NCBI GenBank assembly: GCA_022508745.1
Contig: JAFLUP010000006.1
Span: forward strand, 1-49,905
Direction of reading: 5' to 3'
DNA: 49,905 nt
DNA from: Oscillospiraceae bacterium
Lineage (GTDB): Bacteria > Bacillota > Clostridia > Oscillospirales > CAG-382
A program made the position numbers and the translations under genes. Position 1 is the first letter of the stretch, and every line of letters starts with the position of its first letter. Below are positions 9,768 through 18,280 of this stretch, piece by piece. The notes beneath the pieces were generated by a model. That model made no database searches. It worked only from the letters and a program-made list of their open reading frames with translations, and was not told where the DNA came from.

Positions 9768-11564
9768 ATGCCTCTTGCTTCTCTTATGTATCCCTTTGAC
9801 GGCAAGGAATTGCTGGAAAACAAAAAATCCCTGCGCAGGGAGCTGCTTGCAAGCGGCGAGAAACGCATCCCCAAGCGGATCGCGGTGCTGGGCGGGTCCA
9901 CCACCAACGATTTCTGCAAGATGATGGAGATCTTCCTGCTGAACGAGGGCATCGAACCCACCTTTTACCAATCTGAATACGCCCAGTTCTGGCAGGACGC
10001 CATGTTCGGGAATCCCGAGCTGGACGACTTCCACCCGGATCTGATCTACCTCCACACCTCCTTCCGCAATCTGCAGAACGACCTGCCGGAAATGGGGCAA
10101 TCGGAGGAAGAGGTTGATCGGGCGTTTACCGCCGCTTACGGGCGGTACGAAAGTATGTGGAAGCGCCTGCGGGAGGTCTATCACTGCCCCATCATCCAGA
10201 ACAATTTCGAATTTCCCGGCTACCGCCTGTTAGGCAACCGCGATTGCTGGGATCCCCACGGCGCGGTGCGGTTCGTCAACCGCATGAACGAGGCGTTCGC
10301 TTCCTACGCCGCGCGGGAGGACAGCTTCTATGTCAACGATATCCAGTACGTCTCCGCCTGCTTCGGTTTAGACCGCTGGCTGGACGATTCCGTGTGGTAT
10401 CTGTATAAATACGCCTGTGCGCTGGAAGCCATTCCGGTCTGGGCGTTCAACACCACGCGGATCATCAAATCCCTGTTCGGGCGGAACAAAAAGGTGCTGG
10501 CGCTGGATCTGGACAACACGCTCTGGGGCGGCGTTGTGGGGGACGACGGCGTGGACGGCATCGAGATCGGGGAGGAAACGGCAACGGCAGAATCCTTCCG
10601 TGCCTTCCAGACCTACGTCAAAAAGCAGAAATCCATCGGCGTGATGCTCACCGTCGCTTCCAAAAACGACCTGCAGAACGCGCTGGACGGGCTGAATCAC
10701 CCGGACGGCGTACTGCGCCCGGAGGATTTCATCGTCATCAAAGCGGACTGGGAAAACAAGGACCGCAACCTGATGCTGACCGCCGCACAAATGGATCTGG
10801 GCGTGGATTCCTTCGTCTTTGCGGACGACAACCCCACGGAGCGCGCATTGGTCGCCGGTTCCATTCCGGGCGTCGCCGTGCCGGAGATGACTTCGCCGGA
10901 CGACTATATCCGCACGCTGGACCGCAACGGCTACTTCGAAGTGACCGTCTTTTCCGCAGACGACGCCAAGCGCAACGAGATGTACCGCGCCAACGCGGAA
11001 CGGGCGGAGCTGGCGCTCACCTTCGGGGATTACACGGAGTATCTCCGCAGTCTGGATATGCGTGCGGACATCCTGCCCTTCCCGGAGGTCTACCTCGCCC
11101 GCATCACCCAGCTGACCAACAAATCCAATCAGTTCAACCTCACCACCCGCCGCTACACGGAGGAGGAGATCCGCGCTGTTTCCTCGGACGGACAGCATAT
11201 CTGCTTGTACGGGAAGCTGTGGGACCGCTTCGGAGACAACGGTGTGGTGTCCGTGGTGATCGGCAGGATCGAGGGCGACGCGCTGCACATGGAGCTCTGG
11301 CTGATGAGCTGCCGGGTATTAAAAAAGGACATGGAATTCGCCATGCTGGATACGCTGGTGAAGCAAGCGAAGGAAAAGGGACTTTCCCGCATCGTGGGCT
11401 ATTACTTCCCCACCGCCAAGAACGGCATGGTGAAGGAGCTGTACGCCAAGTTCGGGTTTGCAAAAACAAGCGAGGACGAAGCGGGCAACACGGTCTGGGA
11501 GCTTCCGCTGAAAGGCTACGAAGAACAAAATCACGTCATTCGCGTGAACGCATCTGAATCATAA
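9768..11564 (+). CDS. HAD-IIIC family phosphatase / FkbH-like protein
   Basis: 598 aa; 'VLALDLDNTLWGGVVGDDGVDGIEIG', 'SKNDLQNALDGL', 'FVFADDNPTERALVAGSIPGVAVPEM'; C-terminal acyltransferase-like region. Confidence 0.92.
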   Translation: MPLASLMYPFDGKELLENKKSLRRELLASGEKRIPKRIAVLGGSTTNDFCKMMEIFLLNEGIEPTFYQSEYAQFWQDAMFGNPELDDFHPDLIYLHTSFRNLQNDLPEMGQSEEEVDRAFTAAYGRYESMWKRLREVYHCPIIQNNFEFPGYRLLGNRDCWDPHGAVRFVNRMNEAFASYAAREDSFYVNDIQYVSACFGLDRWLDDSVWYLYKYACALEAIPVWAFNTTRIIKSLFGRNKKVLALDLDNTLWGGVVGDDGVDGIEIGEETATAESFRAFQTYVKKQKSIGVMLTVASKNDLQNALDGLNHPDGVLRPEDFIVIKADWENKDRNLMLTAAQMDLGVDSFVFADDNPTERALVAGSIPGVAVPEMTSPDDYIRTLDRNGYFEVTVFSADDAKRNEMYRANAERAELALTFGDYTEYLRSLDMRADILPFPEVYLARITQLTNKSNQFNLTTRRYTEEEIRAVSSDGQHICLYGKLWDRFGDNGVVSVVIGRIEGDALHMELWLMSCRVLKKDMEFAMLDTLVKQAKEKGLSRIVGYYFPTAKNGMVKELYAKFGFAKTSEDEAGNTVWELPLKGYEEQNHVIRVNASES

Positions 11565-11582
11565 AAAAGGACGGTATTTCTT

Positions 11583-11825
11583 ATGAACGAAGCAGAACTT
11601 TTCACACGACTCAACCGCGTCTTCCGCAAGGTATTCGACGACCCGCGCATCACGGTCAACCGTACGACCACCGCAAAAGACATCGAGGACTGGGACAGCC
11701 TGGAGCACATCACGCTGATCGGCGCAGTGGAACGCGAATTCAAAATGCGCTTCACCATGAAAGAAGTCAGCTCCATGAAAAACGTCGGGGAAATGGCGGA
11801 TATCATCGCCTCCCGCGCAGGCTAA
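11583..11825 (+). CDS. Acyl carrier protein
   Basis: 80 aa; 'DWDSLEHITLIGAVEREF', with a Ser in the phosphopantetheine DSL motif. Confidence 0.9.
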   Translation: MNEAELFTRLNRVFRKVFDDPRITVNRTTTAKDIEDWDSLEHITLIGAVEREFKMRFTMKEVSSMKNVGEMADIIASRAG

Positions 11826-11843
11826 GACGGAAAAACGCCATAG

Positions 11844-11880
11844 AAAAGCCGAAGTCGCTTTGATCGCGCCTTCGGCTTTT
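11844..11880 (+). terminator. Rho-independent terminator after the ACP gene
   Basis: aaaagccgaag (11844-11854) / cttcggctttt (11870-11880). Confidence 0.85.
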
Positions 11881-12009
11881 CCTTTCGCTTGCAGTTTTGG
11901 GTTGAACATCGAAAGGAGAAAGATAGTGGATACAGAGAAGCTGCAAAGCAGGCATAGGACGCAGTGCTTTCGTTTATGCAACAAAACAAACGTTCCCATC
12001 GTTTTCCTC

Positions 12010-12038
12010 TTGACAAAGAATACAATTTGTTGTATATT
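12010..12038 (+). promoter_or_regulatory. Sigma-A promoter
   Basis: TTGACA (12010-12015), 17 nt, TATATT (12033-12038). Confidence 0.75.
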
Positions 12039-12048
12039 GGTCAAACAC

Positions 12049-12074
12049 GCCCTCTGTAGAGAATGTCAGAGGGC
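12049..12074 (+). promoter_or_regulatory. Hairpin at the predicted 5' end of the transcript, followed by a T-rich run
   Basis: gccctctg (12049-12056) / cagagggc (12067-12074), then acattttctctttt. Confidence 0.6.
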
Positions 12075-12111
12075 ACATTTTCTCTTTTGTTCCGGAAAGG
12101 AGTGTCAAACG

Positions 12112-13119
12112 ATGCAAACGATCGGATACGCAATCCAAAACCTTTGTGCGCCCTGCGGGTGCTCCTGTACCTACTGTCTGCTGCAAAACTGCCACAAGAC
12201 GGAAGGCGTGGACTACTTCCGCGGAAAGAAACTGGCAGAGCGGTTCGTCGAATGGGACAAGACCAACGGTAACGGATTGAAATTGGCTTACTACGGCATC
12301 GGCTATACCATCGACTACCCAGAGCTGTACGACAACCTCGCGTTCAACCAATCCATTGGCGCACCCAGTGGAAAGTTCCTGCAAATCAACGGCGTTCGTA
12401 TGCGGAACGAAGAAAAGACAGATGCACTGGTCAAAAGGCTCTGTGAAACAGGCGTCACCATGGTCGATACCACGTTCTTCGGCGACGAAGCCTACCACGA
12501 CGCTTTCGCAGGGCGAAAAGGAGACTACCGATTTATGCTGCGACTGGCTTCCGGCATTGAAAAAGCGGGAATCGTATGCGCACCCAGTATCCCGGTGTTC
12601 GAGAACAATAAACATCTGCTGGATGGGCTGTTCGATACGCTTTCGCAGATAGTCGATCCGGCAAATATTCACTTCTTTCTGAACGATTATCGAGGACATG
12701 GCGCAAAGATCGATCACCTCCGGCTGACCGAAGAAGGGTATGCTTCCCTCTCCGATACGGTCAAGCAACATCTGAACCTCAACCGCCACCGAACGGAACG
12801 GGATTGGCTCGCCGGCGGCGAACTGCCGGAATGTACCCGCCGTTCCCTTGTCATTTCCCTGCTGCCGGAAAACATTGACTTGTTTGAACGCATGACCTGC
12901 GAGGAGGTCATCGCCCGTGTGGAGGCACTGGACGACGCATATTATGCGTCATTGCCGTCCATCAACGAACTGGCGAAGCTCTATGGCGATCCCACGAATA
13001 CGCACTACTACCGCGTGCGGGATCTGGCATGGAAATGGCAAAAACGTTACCGTGAAGAACATGGAATTACCCTCTACGACGTGACGGACGAACGGCTCTG
13101 CCACACGATCAGAAGTTAA
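12112..13119 (+). CDS. Radical SAM-like protein (CxxxCxxC)
   Basis: ATG preceded by ggaaaggag; N-terminal 'CAPCGCSCTYC' contains CxxxCxxC; about 335 aa. Confidence 0.65.
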   Translation: MQTIGYAIQNLCAPCGCSCTYCLLQNCHKTEGVDYFRGKKLAERFVEWDKTNGNGLKLAYYGIGYTIDYPELYDNLAFNQSIGAPSGKFLQINGVRMRNEEKTDALVKRLCETGVTMVDTTFFGDEAYHDAFAGRKGDYRFMLRLASGIEKAGIVCAPSIPVFENNKHLLDGLFDTLSQIVDPANIHFFLNDYRGHGAKIDHLRLTEEGYASLSDTVKQHLNLNRHRTERDWLAGGELPECTRRSLVISLLPENIDLFERMTCEEVIARVEALDDAYYASLPSINELAKLYGDPTNTHYYRVRDLAWKWQKRYREEHGITLYDVTDERLCHTIRS

Positions 13120-13131
13120 TCCGAATATAAA

Positions 13132-13164
13132 AAATCGCCCGCAGGCATACGCCGCGGGCGATTT
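13132..13164. terminator. Bidirectional terminator between convergent genes
   Basis: aaatcgcccgc (13132-13142) / gcgggcgattt (13154-13164). Confidence 0.8.
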
Positions 13165-13180
13165 CCTTTTGATTCACCTG

Positions 13181-14068
13181 TTATTTAACAGAATCGGCGC
13201 TTACCGGGAAATTGAAATACGTATCCGGATACGGTTCTTCGATGAGCCTGAAATGCCACCATTCGGTGCTGATCGGTCGGAAGCCGTGTTTCACCATGAC
13301 GTCTCGCAGGAGCTTCCTGTTGGCGATCTGTTCCTCCGTAAGCCCGCTGGTGTGCTTGGAATGGGAAATCGCACCGAAATAATCGAATGGGCTGCCCATA
13401 TCCACTTCTTTCCCGGTTTTATCATCAAACAGGGTCAGATCCACCGTGCTCCCTCTGCTGTGGTCCGATTTGGAAGAAATATAGCCATCCTGAAAGAGCC
13501 GGGATTTCTCCACGTCTGGATAAAAATACGGCTTCATTTCCTCGGCGTTCAGGTCCTCCGCCCAGCGCACGAAATGCTCGACCGCCATTTTGGGACGGTA
13601 CGCATCGAAGATCTTCAGGCGGTAGCCTTGCTCCATGAGATCGTCATTGACTGCTTTCAGCGCCTGTGCCGCCTCTTTGGTCAGCAGAGCGCACGGCTGC
13701 TCATATCCGTCGATCCGCTCACCGACAAAATTATAGGTGGAAAAATAGCGAATCTCTAAAATCACCTCGGGGATGACGTCCGTTACAAGCACGAACCCCT
13801 CCGAGCCGTCACTTTCTTCCGGCTGACTGTTTTCTTGCGAAAAGATGTCCATACTCTCCGGCTCCTCGGAATCGGTTGACGGGTCTGTCGACGGCGCATC
13901 TGCCGAAACGTCTACCGAAGGATTTGACGAAACGTCTGTCACCGTGCTTGTCACAGAGTGAGTCATAGAGTCTGTCAAATCGCTTGCCGGTGCGGCACAC
14001 CCAAAAGCGATCAGAATCACCAACCCCATGGCAAGCGCCGCAAGCCCTTTTCTCCGGCTGGGTTTCAC
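13181..14068 (-). CDS. D-alanyl-D-alanine dipeptidase-like lipoprotein (M15D, VanX/DdpX-like)
   Basis: lipobox 'LIAFGCAAP'; 'SDHSRGSTVDLTLFD', 'STEWWHFRL'. Confidence 0.88.
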   Translation of the reverse strand: MKPSRRKGLAALAMGLVILIAFGCAAPASDLTDSMTHSVTSTVTDVSSNPSVDVSADAPSTDPSTDSEEPESMDIFSQENSQPEESDGSEGFVLVTDVIPEVILEIRYFSTYNFVGERIDGYEQPCALLTKEAAQALKAVNDDLMEQGYRLKIFDAYRPKMAVEHFVRWAEDLNAEEMKPYFYPDVEKSRLFQDGYISSKSDHSRGSTVDLTLFDDKTGKEVDMGSPFDYFGAISHSKHTSGLTEEQIANRKLLRDVMVKHGFRPISTEWWHFRLIEEPYPDTYFNFPVSADSVK

Positions 14069-14074
14069 AACCGT

Positions 14075-15346
14075 TTACCCGATAAACGCGTTCGCAGCGG
14101 TAAGCGTCTCCTGCAAGGCGGCGATATCCACCTGTTTGACCGGGCAGCCGGCTTTGAGCGCCAGCGCAGCGGCAGTCCCTGCGGCTTCGCCCAGCGTGCA
14201 GACGATGGGCATGATGCGAATGGACGCCTGCGCTTCATGGGTGGTGGAGATACAGCGACCCGCTACCAGCAGGTTTTCCGCGTCCTTCGGGATCAGACTG
14301 CTGTACGGGATGGTGTAATACTGTCCATCCGGGAAGAAGTAATGGGAGGTGCCGGAACCTTCCGGATTGTGGATATCAATATCGTAGTTGCCGGCGGCGA
14401 TGCGGTCCTCAAAACGGGTGCAGGCGACCAGCTCCTCCGAAGTCAGGATATGCTCGCCGTCGATCATGCGGCTTTCCCGCACGCCGGTCTGCATGGCGGT
14501 GGAGAGGATGCGGCAGTTTGCAAACCCCGGCACATGGTCCCGCAGGAAGTGCCAAAGCTCCACCACCTGCTCGCGGGCCTCGATGTCCGCCTGGGTGACG
14601 TCCCAGCCGTCCACCGGGTTGCGGCGCACCACACGGGTAGCGTTCAGACGGACGATGCCCGGGAAGGTGGTGTGGAACACCATGATGCCGTCCATAGGAT
14701 TTTTGATGTAGCCCTTTTCCTTCTCCGCCTTCCAGAGGGGGACGATGTTCCAGTAGTTTTGCTCGAACAGCTCCGGATCCACGCCGCCGATGAGGAAATT
14801 GAGCGTCATGGGCTGGCAAAGACCGTCCGAAGGACGTCCAAGACGGAAAGGAAAGTCCGCCAGCGCGGCGATATCCGCGTCGCCGGTACAATCGATAAAA
14901 TAGGAAGCCGCAAGGGTCATCATGCCGGATTTATTGGCGACCGTGACCGTCTTGACCTTGTTCCCTTCCCGCTCTGCGGAGACCGCATAGCTGTTGAACA
15001 GCAGGTCCACGCCGGCTTCCAGCATTTTGCGGTTGAGCAGGATCTTCAGCCATTCGGGGTTAAAGATATTATTCCGCGTCTCCTCTGCGGCGTTCATGTC
15101 CGCCACCAGTTCTTCGAAGATCCCGCGGGAGAGGTAGACGATCTCCCCGGTTGCCGGATCCTTATAAAAATACCGCATGAAGGGGTTGACCCCCATGGTG
15201 GCAGGCGCGCCGCCAAGGGCGTTGATACGCTCGATGAGCAGAGTCTTTGCGCCGTTCCGCGCCGCCGCAAGTGCTGCGCCGCAGCCGGCAAAGCCGCCGC
15301 CGACTACGATCACGTCATAGGTCCGTTCGATCGCTTGATTGCTCAT
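14075..15346 (-). CDS. FAD-dependent oxidoreductase
   Basis: N-terminal 'DVIVVGGGFAGCGAALAAARNGAKTLLIER' Rossmann motif; 'DCTGDADIAALA'; C-terminal 'LLVAGRCISTTHEAQASIRIMPIVCTLGEAAGTAAAL'. Confidence 0.92.
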   Translation of the reverse strand: MSNQAIERTYDVIVVGGGFAGCGAALAAARNGAKTLLIERINALGGAPATMGVNPFMRYFYKDPATGEIVYLSRGIFEELVADMNAAEETRNNIFNPEWLKILLNRKMLEAGVDLLFNSYAVSAEREGNKVKTVTVANKSGMMTLAASYFIDCTGDADIAALADFPFRLGRPSDGLCQPMTLNFLIGGVDPELFEQNYWNIVPLWKAEKEKGYIKNPMDGIMVFHTTFPGIVRLNATRVVRRNPVDGWDVTQADIEAREQVVELWHFLRDHVPGFANCRILSTAMQTGVRESRMIDGEHILTSEELVACTRFEDRIAAGNYDIDIHNPEGSGTSHYFFPDGQYYTIPYSSLIPKDAENLLVAGRCISTTHEAQASIRIMPIVCTLGEAAGTAAALALKAGCPVKQVDIAALQETLTAANAFIG

Positions 15347-15516
15347 TTGTAGTATTCCTCCCGTTTGATCACGAAATTCTGGATGAACATGATGATAAGC
15401 CCGACCGCGGCGATGCCGACGATCACCCAGAATACCGGGTGCGTCCCACCGCTGTTTTCGATTTGCTCGCTGCTTTCCGCCGCGGATACAGCCAGCGCAC
15501 GCAGAAATCCATCCAT
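15343..15516 (-). CDS. Small single-TM protein (about 57 aa), coupled to the FAD oxidoreductase gene
   Basis: 'MDGFLRALAVSAAESSEQIENSGGTHPVFWVIVGIAAVGLIIMFIQNFVIKREEYYK'; SD aaggag 9 nt upstream of ATG at 15516; ATGA overlap with the downstream gene. Confidence 0.7.
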   Translation of the reverse strand: MDGFLRALAVSAAESSEQIENSGGTHPVFWVIVGIAAVGLIIMFIQNFVIKREEYYK

Positions 15517-15543
15517 GCTTACCATCTCCTTATTTTCACGGAC

Positions 15544-15572
15544 AGTATAGCACTTTTTTCCGCCAAATGCAA
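15544..15572 (-). promoter_or_regulatory. Sigma-A promoter for the small TM protein/FAD oxidoreductase
   Basis: Minus strand TTGCAT (15572-15567), 17 nt, TATACT (15549-15544). Confidence 0.65.
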
Positions 15573-15580
15573 GGTTTTTC

Positions 15581-15609
15581 TTGACATTTCTGCGCATAAC
15601 AAGTATAAT
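15581..15609 (+). promoter_or_regulatory. Sigma-A promoter for hpt
   Basis: TTGACA (15581-15586), 17 nt, TATAAT (15604-15609). Confidence 0.85.
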
Positions 15610-15643
15610 AAAAAATGATTAACATAGGGATGGTACAAACAGA

Positions 15644-16192
15644 ATGGAAGCCATGCACGAAGATATTGAAAAGATTCTCTATCCGGAAGAACTGATCCGC
15701 AGCCGCGTCCGCGAGCTGGGCGAACAGCTTTCCCGGGATTACGCCGGGAAAACCCCGATTTTCATTGGGATCCTCAAGGGTGCGATCATCTTTTACGCAG
15801 ATCTGCTGCGGGAATGTGATCTGCCGGTGCAGCTGGAATTCATGGCAGTTTCCTCCTACGGAAGCGGCACCACCTCCGGCAAGCTGGTCTTTAAGAAGGA
15901 CACGGACGCCAATCTGGAAGGGCGCGACGTGGTCATTGTGGAGGACATCATTGATTCCGGCAACACCCTCTATCTTCTGCGGGAGGAACTGTCCAAACGC
16001 AACCCCGCTTCCATCCGTATCGTCGCACTGCTGGATAAAGCTGCCCGTCGCACGGCGGATATTTCGGCGGATTATGTCGGATTCGCTTGCGCGGACGAGT
16101 TTGTCGTCGGCTACGGGTTGGATTTTGCGGAAAAATACCGCAATCTGCCTTATATCGGCGTTTTGAAGCCGCATATTTACGAAAAAACCTGA
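15644..16192 (+). CDS. hpt: Hypoxanthine phosphoribosyltransferase
   Basis: 182 aa; 'VVIVEDIIDSGNTL' PRPP motif, 'FIGILKGAIIFYADLLR'. Confidence 0.95.
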   Translation: MEAMHEDIEKILYPEELIRSRVRELGEQLSRDYAGKTPIFIGILKGAIIFYADLLRECDLPVQLEFMAVSSYGSGTTSGKLVFKKDTDANLEGRDVVIVEDIIDSGNTLYLLREELSKRNPASIRIVALLDKAARRTADISADYVGFACADEFVVGYGLDFAEKYRNLPYIGVLKPHIYEKT

Positions 16193-16231
16193 TCTTTTCG
16201 GGAACACTCTCACGGGAAAGGAGACGCGCCT

Positions 16232-17977
16232 ATGGATTTCTTTGACGCCTTGAATATGCTGGGCGGGCTGTGCCTGTTTCTGCTGGGCATGAATCTGATG
16301 AGCACCAATCTGGAACTGTGCGCCGGGAAGCGGATGAGCGGTCTGCTGGTGAAGGCCACCGGCACGCCTCTGCGCGGCTTCCTGTTGGGCTTTTTGGTGA
16401 CGTTGGTGATCCAGTCCTCCTCCGCGACCACGGTCATGGTGGTGGGCTTCGTCAGCGCCGGCATGATGACCTTGCAACAGTCCGTGGGCGTGATCATCGG
16501 CGCCAACCTCGGCACCACCATCACCTCCTGGATGATCGCGCTGACCGGGCTGGAATCCGATCTGTTCTGGCTGCAAATGATCAAGCCCTCCTCCTTCTCT
16601 CCGATCCTTGCGCTGATCGGCGTGGTGCTGATCACCGCAGGCAAGAAGCGCCGCAGGAAGGAGATCGGCATGGTCCTGCTGGGTTTCACCGTGCTGATCT
16701 TCGGCATCGAGACCATGTCCGGTGCCGTGTCCGGGCTCCGGGAGTCCCCCGCTTTCGGGAATCTGCTGATCGCCTTCTCCTCCCCCATCATGGGGATCCT
16801 GCTGGGAACGGCACTGACCGCAATCATTCAATCCTCCTCCGCTTCCATCGGTATTTTGCAGGCACTTTGCGCCACCGGGCAGATCACCTACGGGCTTTCC
16901 GTTCCCCTGCTGCTGGGGCAGAACTTCGGCGCCTGCGTCACCGCGATGATCGCCTCCATCGGCGCCCCGCGGGATGCGAAACGGGCGGCACTGATCCATC
17001 TCTATTTCAACCTCATCGGCAAATCCCTTGCCGTCGGGATTTTCTATCTGCTCAACGTGTTCTTGAAGTTCCCCTTCCTGAACGACACTGCCGACGCTTT
17101 TGGCATCGCTATGGTCCACACGGCGATCAACCTCGCCGCCGCGCTGCTGCTCCTGCCCTTCAGTAAGCTGCTCATCAAGCTCACCAAGCTGACCGTGCGG
17201 GACAGCGCACAGCCCACCCGTTTCCAGAAACTGGACGAGCGTCTGCTCTCCACGCCCGCTATCGCCCTCTCCAACTGCGAAGAAGTCGTCGGGGAGATGG
17301 CTTCCCTCTCCATCGAGGCGATTCAGGAATCCCTGCAAGCGTTTGACGCATACAGCGACGAGCTTGCCGACCGGATCCGTGAAAAGGAACATCTGGCGGA
17401 CCAATACGAGGACCACATCGGCTCCTACCTCATCAAGATCTCCGGGCATCATCAGCTTTCCGAACGGGAAAGCAGCGAGGCAACCAAGCTGCTGCGCGTC
17501 ATCGGGGATTTCGAGCGTATCTCCGACCATGCGGTGAATCTGTTGGAATCCGTGGAGGAGATCCGGGAAAAGAAGATCAAGTTCACGCCGGACGCGGACG
17601 CGGAGCTGCGCGTGCTGTGCAGTGCGGTCAGTGAGATCCTGCTGCTGGCGAAGGACGCCTTCCGGGAGAACGATCTCGCCGCTGCGCAGGACGTGGAACC
17701 GCTGGAGCAGGTCATCGACGGGCTGCGGCAAAAGGTTCGTAAGAACCACACCCTGCGGCTGCAAAAGAACGAATGTACCATCGAACACGGCTTCGTCCTT
17801 TCCGACATCCTGACCAATCTGGAGCGTGTGGCGGACCACTGCTCCAACATCGCCGGGTGTATTCTGGAATCCCAGCACGCCGAGCTGGATATGCACCGTT
17901 ACCTCTCCGACGTGCGTACCGAAAGCGAGGAATTCCGCCAGCGGTACCGCGAGTATCGGCAGAAGTATTCCATTTGA
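16232..17977 (+). CDS. Na/Pi cotransporter family protein with C-terminal PhoU-like domain
   Basis: 'LGFLVTLVIQSSSATTVMVVGFV', 'IGANLGTTITSW', 'ALTAIIQSSSASIGILQAL' paired QSSSA repeats; helical PhoU-like C-terminus. Confidence 0.93.
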   Translation: MDFFDALNMLGGLCLFLLGMNLMSTNLELCAGKRMSGLLVKATGTPLRGFLLGFLVTLVIQSSSATTVMVVGFVSAGMMTLQQSVGVIIGANLGTTITSWMIALTGLESDLFWLQMIKPSSFSPILALIGVVLITAGKKRRRKEIGMVLLGFTVLIFGIETMSGAVSGLRESPAFGNLLIAFSSPIMGILLGTALTAIIQSSSASIGILQALCATGQITYGLSVPLLLGQNFGACVTAMIASIGAPRDAKRAALIHLYFNLIGKSLAVGIFYLLNVFLKFPFLNDTADAFGIAMVHTAINLAAALLLLPFSKLLIKLTKLTVRDSAQPTRFQKLDERLLSTPAIALSNCEEVVGEMASLSIEAIQESLQAFDAYSDELADRIREKEHLADQYEDHIGSYLIKISGHHQLSERESSEATKLLRVIGDFERISDHAVNLLESVEEIREKKIKFTPDADAELRVLCSAVSEILLLAKDAFRENDLAAAQDVEPLEQVIDGLRQKVRKNHTLRLQKNECTIEHGFVLSDILTNLERVADHCSNIAGCILESQHAELDMHRYLSDVRTESEEFRQRYREYRQKYSI

Positions 17978-17989
17978 GAAGAAACAGAC

Positions 17990-18025
17990 AAACAGGCTTC
18001 CGAAATCGTTGGAAGCCTGTTTTTT
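17990..18025 (+). terminator. Rho-independent terminator
   Basis: aacaggcttcc / ggaagcctgttt stem followed by T-run. Confidence 0.85.
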
Positions 18026-18054
18026 GCTATTTTGAGAAAAATAGGAAAAGGGGC

Positions 18055-18083
18055 TTGCATTTTGTGTTTGCTTGTGTTATAAT
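18055..18083 (+). promoter_or_regulatory. Sigma-A promoter with extended -10
   Basis: TTGCAT (18055-18060), 17 nt, TGtTATAAT (-10 at 18078-18083). Confidence 0.8.
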
Positions 18084-18088
18084 ACCCT

Positions 18089-18269
18089 TGCGACACAACT
18101 TGATAATCACCTTTTTCATCTGCATGTGAGAGATGTTTTTACTTTGGTAAAAACACGTCTCCTTGTCTTTGCATCCCTCTGTGCAGGTGAAAGTGAAGAG
18201 TTGTGTCGCAGCAATCGGAGCTATGTGTTTTTCGGTGCGTAGCTTCGGCTGCGCACTTTTTATTATTTT
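18089..18269 (+). ncRNA. Structured leader / candidate riboswitch or terminated small RNA
   Basis: Perfect 12-bp closing stem tgcgacacaact (18089-18100) / agttgtgtcgca (18199-18210); tcac (18107-18110)/gtga (18193-18196); catctgca (18117-18124)/tgcaggtg (18182-18189); apical gtttttac (18135-18142)/gtaaaaac (18147-18154); terminator hairpin gtgcgtagc-ttcg-gctgcgcac (18235-18256) plus U-run. Confidence 0.65.
18235..18269 (+). terminator. Intrinsic terminator with UUCG tetraloop, immediately upstream of the zinc-ribbon gene RBS
   Basis: gtgcgtagc/gctgcgcac 9-bp stem, ttcg loop, then ttttattatttt. Confidence 0.85.
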
Positions 18270-18280
18270 CATAAGGAGAG

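Noticed and set aside
11860-12111. N-terminal extension of the radical SAM-like ORF
   Set aside because: Would cross a terminator arm, promoter and hairpin; ATG at 12112 has a good SD
13181-14068. VanX glycopeptide-resistance gene
   Set aside because: The dipeptidase motif is present, but no vanH/vanA-type neighbours are; better called a D-Ala-D-Ala dipeptidase-like lipoprotein
15536-17896. 786-aa minus-strand ORF opposite hpt and the Na/Pi transporter
   Set aside because: Spans two well-supported genes and is compositionally odd; antisense artefact
18089-18269. Assignment of the structured RNA to T-box, SAM, lysine, c-di-GMP, cobalamin or SRP RNA
   Set aside because: Recalled consensus motifs of these classes are not present; class left open
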